A stretch of DNA of 13,162 nucleotides from Chloracidobacterium sp. UBA6041 (GTDB taxonomy: Bacteria > Acidobacteriota > Blastocatellia > Pyrinomonadales > Pyrinomonadaceae): positions 20,379 to 33,540 of the forward strand of contig DIYZ01000298.1 in NCBI GenBank assembly GCA_002427845.1, in the 5' to 3' direction. The notes below the pieces were generated by a model. The model was given only the letters and a program-made list of their open reading frames with translations. It had not been told where the DNA came from and did not search any database. Positions 8,852 through 13,162 of this stretch are shown one piece after another. The translations under genes were made by a program, and so were the position numbers. The first letter of the stretch is position 1. Every line of letters begins with the position of its first letter.

Positions 8852-9823
8852 ATGAACGACGTTGTTATCTGTCTCTTCGCCTCCGCCGGTTTTGACAAAG
8901 CCGCGCAGGGACTCGCGGGCGCCGGGCGACGCCTCGCCGACGAGCTGGGCGGGCGGTTGCGCGCCGTCGTCATCGGCGCTGGTGCGGACACGCTCGCATT
9001 GGAATTCAGCCGCCTCTGCGATACGGTGATCATCGCCGATCAAGCCGAGTTGGCTGAGTACCAGCCGGAGACTTGCTTGAATGCGCTCGTGCGTTTGTGC
9101 GGTGAGTTGTCGCCGCGCACCGTGCTGCTCGGTAACGATGCGTACAGTCAGGAGATTGCGCCGCGCCTCGCTTACCGGCTTGGTGGCAGTGCCGTAGGCG
9201 ATGGCGTAGAAGTGCGGGTTGAAGGGGAAGCGTTGCGCGTCAGCCGTCAGGTCTATGGCGGTAAGGCGCAGGCCGTGATCGAACTGAAGCGCATGCCCGC
9301 GGTCGTGTGGCTGCGCGCCCGCTCGTTCGCTCCCGCCCCGGCCCGAGCCGAAGCGGGCGAGGTCACTCGCGCCGCGTTGGACATTCAAGCGGACACGCGG
9401 ACGCGCGTCATCGAGCGCAAGCGCGAGGAGCAGGGCGAGGCGCGGCTCGAGGAGGCGCGCGTGATCGTCTCCGGCGGGCGCGGCATCGGCGGGCCTGAAC
9501 CGTTCACGACCGAGTTGCAGCCGCTCGCCGATCTGTTGGGGGCGCAGATGGCCGCCTCGCGCGCGGCGTGCGACGCGGGCTGGGTGCCGCCGACGTGGCA
9601 GGTCGGGCAGACGGGCAAGAAGGTCACGCCGGACCTGTACCTCGCCATCGCCATCACGGGTGCGAGCCAGCACATGGCCGGCATCTCCGAGGCGAAGACT
9701 ATCTCAGCGATCAACACAGACCCGGACGCGCCGATCTTCAAGCACTGCCAGTTCGGCATCGTTGAAGACTATCGCAAGGTCGTGCCGCTGCTGCGCGAGA
9801 AGCTGGCCGCACTACAGAAATGA
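8852..9823 (+). CDS. etfA: Electron transfer flavoprotein, alpha subunit
   Basis: The 323-aa protein is the FAD-binding subunit of ETF and partners etfB. The N-terminal domain runs to about residue 190. The FAD domain begins with VIVSGGRGIGGPEPF and contains the ETF-alpha signature from about residue 262: LYLAIAITGASQHMAGISEA followed by KTISAINTD. It continues with PIFKHCQFGIVEDYRKVVP, which is the normal C-terminus. Length fits the family (about 315-330 aa). No Shine-Dalgarno precedes the ATG, and a hairpin lies just upstream. The stop overlaps the next start by four bases (ATGA at 9820-9823), which implies translational coupling to the membrane Fe-S protein. That makes the downstream protein the likely electron acceptor of this ETF. 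Confidence 0.93.
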   Translation: MNDVVICLFASAGFDKAAQGLAGAGRRLADELGGRLRAVVIGAGADTLALEFSRLCDTVIIADQAELAEYQPETCLNALVRLCGELSPRTVLLGNDAYSQEIAPRLAYRLGGSAVGDGVEVRVEGEALRVSRQVYGGKAQAVIELKRMPAVVWLRARSFAPAPARAEAGEVTRAALDIQADTRTRVIERKREEQGEARLEEARVIVSGGRGIGGPEPFTTELQPLADLLGAQMAASRAACDAGWVPPTWQVGQTGKKVTPDLYLAIAITGASQHMAGISEAKTISAINTDPDAPIFKHCQFGIVEDYRKVVPLLREKLAALQK

Positions 9824-11934
9824 ACACTGCCGAAGCCACGCGACAGATTTACTGGAACATCTCCCACATCTGGGTGATGTACCTCTTGCTTCTGCCGACG
9901 GCGGCGGTCGCCGGCTACGGCATCTATCGCCATTTCAGTCGCTGGCGACGCGGTCTGCCCGCCGCCCGCTTCGACCGCCCCGTGGAGCGCGTCCAGCTGG
10001 TCGCCAGGCACGCGCTCGCGCAGAGGCGCACGGCGCGCGACCGTTACGCGGGTCTCTTCCACCGGCTCATCACTTACGGCTTTATCATTCTCACCATCGC
10101 AACGACGGTCGTGGCGCTCGACGCGGACTTCGGCACCACGATCATGCGCGGGCGCTTCTACCTCTACTTCCAGTCGTTCGTCGTTGACCTATTCGGCGCG
10201 CTCGTGATGGTCGGTATTGGGATGGCCGCCGCGCGGCGTTACCTCAAGCGCCCGAAGAAGCTGGTTTACACGAACGAGGGGACATTGATTCTCGCCGCGA
10301 TCTTCCTGATGTGTCTGCAAGGATTTCTGATCGAAGGCTGGCGCATCGCGGCGACAAACGACCCGTGGGGCGCGTGGTCGCCGTTCGGAAATCTCATCGC
10401 GCGCGCCTCGCGTTCGCTGATGAGCGTCAAGGCAATGCAGTGGGCACACTGGGGGACGTGGTGGTTTCACCTCGGCGTGAGCTTCGGCTTCATCGCGTGG
10501 CTGCCCTACACGAAGATGATGCATGTCATCACCGCGCCCTTGAACATCTACACCGCCAACCTCGTCCCGCTGGGCGCAACGCTCAAGCATATAGACTTCG
10601 AGAAGACCGAAAGCTTCGGCGTCAACTCGCTCAGGGGTTTTACGTGGAAAGACCTGCTCGACCTGGACGCCTGCACCGAGTGCGGGCGCTGCACGGCAGT
10701 CTGCCCCGCGAACACCGTCGGCAAAGAACTCTCGCCGCGCGACATCATCCTCCAACTGCGCGACCTGATGCACGCGGAATTTCGGATTTCGGATTTCGGA
10801 TTTCGGAATGACGAATTGGTACCAAACAAGTTCGGTAATGACGCAAACGAGTCAAGTAATGACTCTGAACAATCCGCAATTCGAAATCCGAAATCCGAAA
10901 TTATTGCTGCGGTGCCCGCGACCTCTCCCGTCTCGCTCTGGCAATGCACGACCTGCGCCGCGTGCATGGAAGCTTGTCCGGTTTTCATCGAACAGATGCC
11001 GAAGATCGTTGACATGCGCCGCTACCTCGTGATGGAAGAGGCGGACTTCCCTGACTCGATGCAGGAGGCGATCATGTCTCTGGAGCGGCGCGGCCACCCC
11101 TTCAGCGGCACGCAGGCGACGCGCCTCGACTGGACGGAAGGCTTGAACGTCAAGCAGGTGAGTGAAGCGAAAGACGCGGAAGTCTTACTGTGGGTCGGCT
11201 GCGGCGGCGCGCTCATCGAGCGCAACCAACGTGTCACGCGCGCGACCGCGCAACTGCTCGAACAGGCCGGGGTGAAATTCGCCATCATGGGGCGCGAAGA
11301 GAAGTGCTCCGGCGACCCGGCGCGTCGCATCGGCAACGAGTTCTTGTTCGAGAAGCTGGCGAAAGAGAACGTCGAGAACCTGAACAGGCACAACGTCAAG
11401 AAAGTCGTCACCGCCTGCCCGCACTGCTTCAACACGTTCAAGAACGAGTACCCGCAGTACGGCGGCATGTTCGAGGTCTTTCACCACAGCGAGTACCTCG
11501 CCAAACTCGTGGACGAAGGCAAACTCAAACCGCTCGCCGGGTTGGACAAGAAAATCACATTTCACGACCCTTGCTATCTCGGACGACAGAACGGCGTTTA
11601 TGACGCGCCGCGGCAGCTCGTGCAAATCTCCGCGCGCGAGAATATGGTCGAGATGGAACGAAGCCGCGCCAAGAGTTTCTGCTGTGGCGGCGGCGGCGGC
11701 ATGAGCTTTGTGGAGGAGCCTCCCGATAAGCGCGTCAATCAGGAGCGCGCGCGCGAAGCCATAGAGACAGGCGCGGACGTGGTGGCGGTCGGCTGCCCGT
11801 TCTGCATGACGATGATGGAAGACGGCATCAACGCGCGTAAAGGCGAGCGCGACGTGCGCGTGATGGACGTTTCCGAACTGCTGTGGGAAGCATCGAAACC
11901 GCGCGCGGCGGAGAACCCGGCACCAGCGATTTGA
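9820..11934 (+). CDS. Membrane Fe-S/CCG-domain ETF:quinone oxidoreductase (EtfD/Emr-like)
   Basis: The 704-aa protein combines a NarI-like cytochrome part with an HdrB/GlpC-like iron-sulfur part. About five membrane segments lie at 14-36, 82-105, 117-142, 155-176 and 215-243, with histidines in FHRLITYGF and WFHLGVSF that could bind heme b. Two 4Fe-4S motifs follow: C285/288/291/295 (CTECGRCTAVCP) and C376/379/382/386 (CTTCAACMEACP). Two CCG-type domains come next, the first with KCSGDPARR and TACPHC, the second with DPCYLG and C621-C622-GGGGGM. Proteins of this build (EtfD in mycobacteria, Emr/Emo-type in Geobacter and Syntrophus relatives) pass electrons from ETF to menaquinone. Start and coupling are fixed by the 4-base overlap with etfA. 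Odd feature: residues about 320-361, between the two 4Fe-4S motifs, are encoded by an inserted palindromic repeat read in frame. Confidence 0.88.
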   Translation: MNTAEATRQIYWNISHIWVMYLLLLPTAAVAGYGIYRHFSRWRRGLPAARFDRPVERVQLVARHALAQRRTARDRYAGLFHRLITYGFIILTIATTVVALDADFGTTIMRGRFYLYFQSFVVDLFGALVMVGIGMAAARRYLKRPKKLVYTNEGTLILAAIFLMCLQGFLIEGWRIAATNDPWGAWSPFGNLIARASRSLMSVKAMQWAHWGTWWFHLGVSFGFIAWLPYTKMMHVITAPLNIYTANLVPLGATLKHIDFEKTESFGVNSLRGFTWKDLLDLDACTECGRCTAVCPANTVGKELSPRDIILQLRDLMHAEFRISDFGFRNDELVPNKFGNDANESSNDSEQSAIRNPKSEIIAAVPATSPVSLWQCTTCAACMEACPVFIEQMPKIVDMRRYLVMEEADFPDSMQEAIMSLERRGHPFSGTQATRLDWTEGLNVKQVSEAKDAEVLLWVGCGGALIERNQRVTRATAQLLEQAGVKFAIMGREEKCSGDPARRIGNEFLFEKLAKENVENLNRHNVKKVVTACPHCFNTFKNEYPQYGGMFEVFHHSEYLAKLVDEGKLKPLAGLDKKITFHDPCYLGRQNGVYDAPRQLVQISARENMVEMERSRAKSFCCGGGGGMSFVEEPPDKRVNQERAREAIETGADVVAVGCPFCMTMMEDGINARKGERDVRVMDVSELLWEASKPRAAENPAPAI
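10778..10902. repeat. Palindromic element with ATTTCGG heptamer arms, in frame inside a gene
   Basis: Four exact ATTTCGG units (10779-10806) form the left arm. Two exact CCGAAAT units and one variant (10881-10901) lie in the right arm. The arms 10778-10806 and 10874-10902 are 29 bases long and inverse-complementary with two mismatches; the outer 21 bases match perfectly. The spacer is 67 bp and contains GTAATGAC twice (10835-10842, 10856-10863), 21 bases apart. The element is translated as about 42 residues (FRISDFGFR on one side, IRNPKSEI on the other) within the Fe-S protein. Confidence 0.9.
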
Positions 11935-11939
11935 GGTGA
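11933..11939 (+). promoter_or_regulatory. Shine-Dalgarno of the second acyl-CoA dehydrogenase
   Basis: GAGGTGA lies 6 bases before the ATG at 11946 and overlaps the stop codon of the upstream Fe-S gene (TGA 11932-11934). This fixes the start and suggests coupled translation. Confidence 0.75.
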
Positions 11940-11945
11940 ACATTC

Positions 11946-13121
11946 ATGGACTTAAACTTAATTCCAAACGAACAGCAGTTTCGCGACAAATTCCGCGCGT
12001 GGCTCAAGACCAACGTGCCGGAAGAATGGAAAGGCGGCACGAGCGCCGAAGACCGTGACGACTACATCGAGTACCTGCGCGACTGGCAGCGCAAGCTCTA
12101 CGAGGGCGGATGGGCAGGCATCTCCTGGCCCAAAGAGTACGGCGGGCGCGGCGCGACGCTGATGGAGCAGGCCATCTTCCAGGAGGAGCTGGCGCGCGCG
12201 GGCGCCCCGCAGTTGATCGGCACCATCGGATTGTCGCTCGTCGGCCCGACGATCATCGCGATGGGCACGGATGAGCAGAAGTCGCGCTATCTCCCTAAAA
12301 TTCTCTCCGGCGAGGAAATCTGGTGTCAGGGCTTCTCGGAGCCGAACGCGGGCAGCGACCTCGCCGCGATCGGCACGAAAGCCATTCGCGACGGCGATGA
12401 CTTCATCGTTAACGGTCAAAAGATTTGGACCAGCTTTGCGCAGTTAGCCAATTTGTGTCTGCTGCTCGTGCGCACCGACACGGAAGCGCCCAAGCACAAG
12501 GGGATTACCTGCCTACTCGCGGACATGCACAGCGAGGGCGTGTCGGTGCGCCCGTTGCGGCAGATGTCGGGCGATTCGGGATTCAACGAGGTCTTCTTCT
12601 CGAACGTGCGCGTGCCCGTGACGCAGGTGCTCGGCGAAGTCAATAAGGGTTGGACGACCGGCATCACCGCCCTGATGAATGAGCGCGCCAATCTCGGCAC
12701 AGGAATTCAGGTCGTCTTCAAACGCAACCTGGCAGCCTTAATCGCGCGCTCGCGCACCGTCGAGCGCAACGGTCGCCCGGCGAGCGAAGACCCCATCGTC
12801 AGGCAGAAGCTCGCGCAAGCCTACCTCGAACTGGAAATCCTGCGCCTCAATACCAACCGCGCGCTGACCTCCCTCTCAAAGAACGGCATCCCCGGCCCCG
12901 AAGGCTCCACGCAGAAGCTCTACTGGAGCGAGATGAACCAGCGCACGCAGCAGACCGCGCAGGAAATCCTTGGCCCCTACGGGCAGCTCAAAGACTTCGA
13001 CAACGGCATCTGGGAGTACGCCTACTTGCGCGCGCGCGGCAACACCATCGAGGCGGGCACCAGCGAGATTCAACGCAACATCATTGCCGAGCGCGTGCTC
13101 GGTTTACCGAAGAGCTACTAA
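11946..13121 (+). CDS. Acyl-CoA dehydrogenase, short FadE type
   Basis: The 391-aa flavoenzyme belongs to the acyl-CoA dehydrogenase family. The N-terminal helical domain includes WPKEYGGRGATLMEQAIFQEE. The flavin-binding beta domain has GFSEPNAGSDLAAIGTKA and VNGQKIWTSFAQ. The C-terminal helical domain has the FAD-contacting end GTSEIQRNIIAERVLGLPK. Length is standard (about 380-400 aa). It is the last gene of the etfBA-Fe-S operon, 11 bases after the previous stop, so it probably feeds electrons into the neighbouring ETF. The active-site segment reads TIEAGTSEIQR rather than YEGTxEIQR: counted back from the GT, alanine A370 stands where the MCAD-type catalytic glutamate is, and a glutamate (E369) sits one residue earlier. 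This variant occurs in a FadE subgroup. The base could be E369 or a residue on another helix. The substrate is unknown. Confidence 0.88.
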   Translation: MDLNLIPNEQQFRDKFRAWLKTNVPEEWKGGTSAEDRDDYIEYLRDWQRKLYEGGWAGISWPKEYGGRGATLMEQAIFQEELARAGAPQLIGTIGLSLVGPTIIAMGTDEQKSRYLPKILSGEEIWCQGFSEPNAGSDLAAIGTKAIRDGDDFIVNGQKIWTSFAQLANLCLLLVRTDTEAPKHKGITCLLADMHSEGVSVRPLRQMSGDSGFNEVFFSNVRVPVTQVLGEVNKGWTTGITALMNERANLGTGIQVVFKRNLAALIARSRTVERNGRPASEDPIVRQKLAQAYLELEILRLNTNRALTSLSKNGIPGPEGSTQKLYWSEMNQRTQQTAQEILGPYGQLKDFDNGIWEYAYLRARGNTIEAGTSEIQRNIIAERVLGLPKSY

Positions 13122-13124
13122 ACG

Positions 13125-13159
13125 CAGTAATGAGTGATGAGTGATGAGTGATCAGTACT
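13125..13159. repeat. GAGTGAT heptamer array at the window end
   Basis: Three exact GAGTGAT units (13132-13152) are flanked by related heptamers CAGTAAT (13125-13131) and CAGTACT (13153-13159). The array starts 4 bases after the stop codon of the acyl-CoA dehydrogenase. It looks like the left arm of an element of the same design as 7836-7941, with the right arm beyond the window. Confidence 0.7.
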
Positions 13160-13162
13160 GTC

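Noticed and set aside
7946..9759. Long minus-strand open frames opposite etfB and etfA
   Set aside because: They are high-GC antisense shadows rich in Arg/Ala/Ser with no recognisable domain, and the plus-strand genes are unambiguous.
11250..11430. Loss of the CC pair in the first CCG domain of the Fe-S protein (KCSGDPARR)
   Set aside because: As I recall, EtfD-type proteins usually have a xxCxGDPARR form here, so it is family-typical rather than a defect.

Overview
The window is a bacterial chromosomal segment, most likely from an Acidobacteriota genome of the Blastocatellia type. This is inferred from three things: a DUF4214-family protein tail of the kind expanded in that group, moderate-to-high GC, and intergenic heptamer-repeat palindromes. 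No rRNA, complete tRNA or other taxonomic marker is present, so the assignment stays an inference.

Left part (1-1307). The window opens inside a DUF4214-type gene that carries a one-base frameshift near position 130. A clean hairpin/U-tract terminator follows (699-730), then twin small palindromic repeats (773-845), then the 3' half of a tRNA-Cys(GCA) gene on the minus strand (879-923). That fragment stops exactly at the end of the anticodon loop, which is what a tRNA-targeting integrative element leaves at one end. About 370 bases to its right hold no recognisable gene.

Middle part (1308-5060). A PHP-superfamily metallohydrolase and a GT4-family glycosyltransferase are 25 bases apart on the plus strand and look like an operon. 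A MacB/FtsX-type ABC permease follows with no ATPase gene beside it. Blocks sampled here look less GC-rich than the right half of the window.

Right part (5151-13162). This is a coherent fatty acyl-CoA oxidation module. A 590-aa VLCAD-like acyl-CoA dehydrogenase (minus strand) is divergent from a TetR-family regulator. In the shared promoter region a good -35/-10 pair is followed directly by a 20-bp near-perfect operator palindrome. Downstream of tetR come etfB, etfA, a 704-aa membrane iron-sulfur protein (NarI-like cytochrome part, two 4Fe-4S motifs, CCG domains) and a second acyl-CoA dehydrogenase of 391 aa. Together they describe a route acyl-CoA -> acyl-CoA dehydrogenase -> EtfBA -> membrane Fe-S/heme protein -> quinone, probably under control of the TetR protein, which may sense acyl-CoA.

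The most unusual signal is a set of heptamer-armed palindromic elements. One (7836-7941) has perfect 18-bp inverted arms of TAGTCAG repeats around a 70-bp spacer and supplies the tetR stop codon. One (10778-10902) has 29-bp inverted arms of ATTTCGG repeats around a 67-bp spacer. It sits in frame inside the membrane Fe-S protein, between its two 4Fe-4S motifs. A third heptamer array (GAGTGAT) begins just after the last gene and is cut by the window end. The three heptamers are unrelated in sequence but share length and layout. Only the stop-codon-free one lies within a gene.
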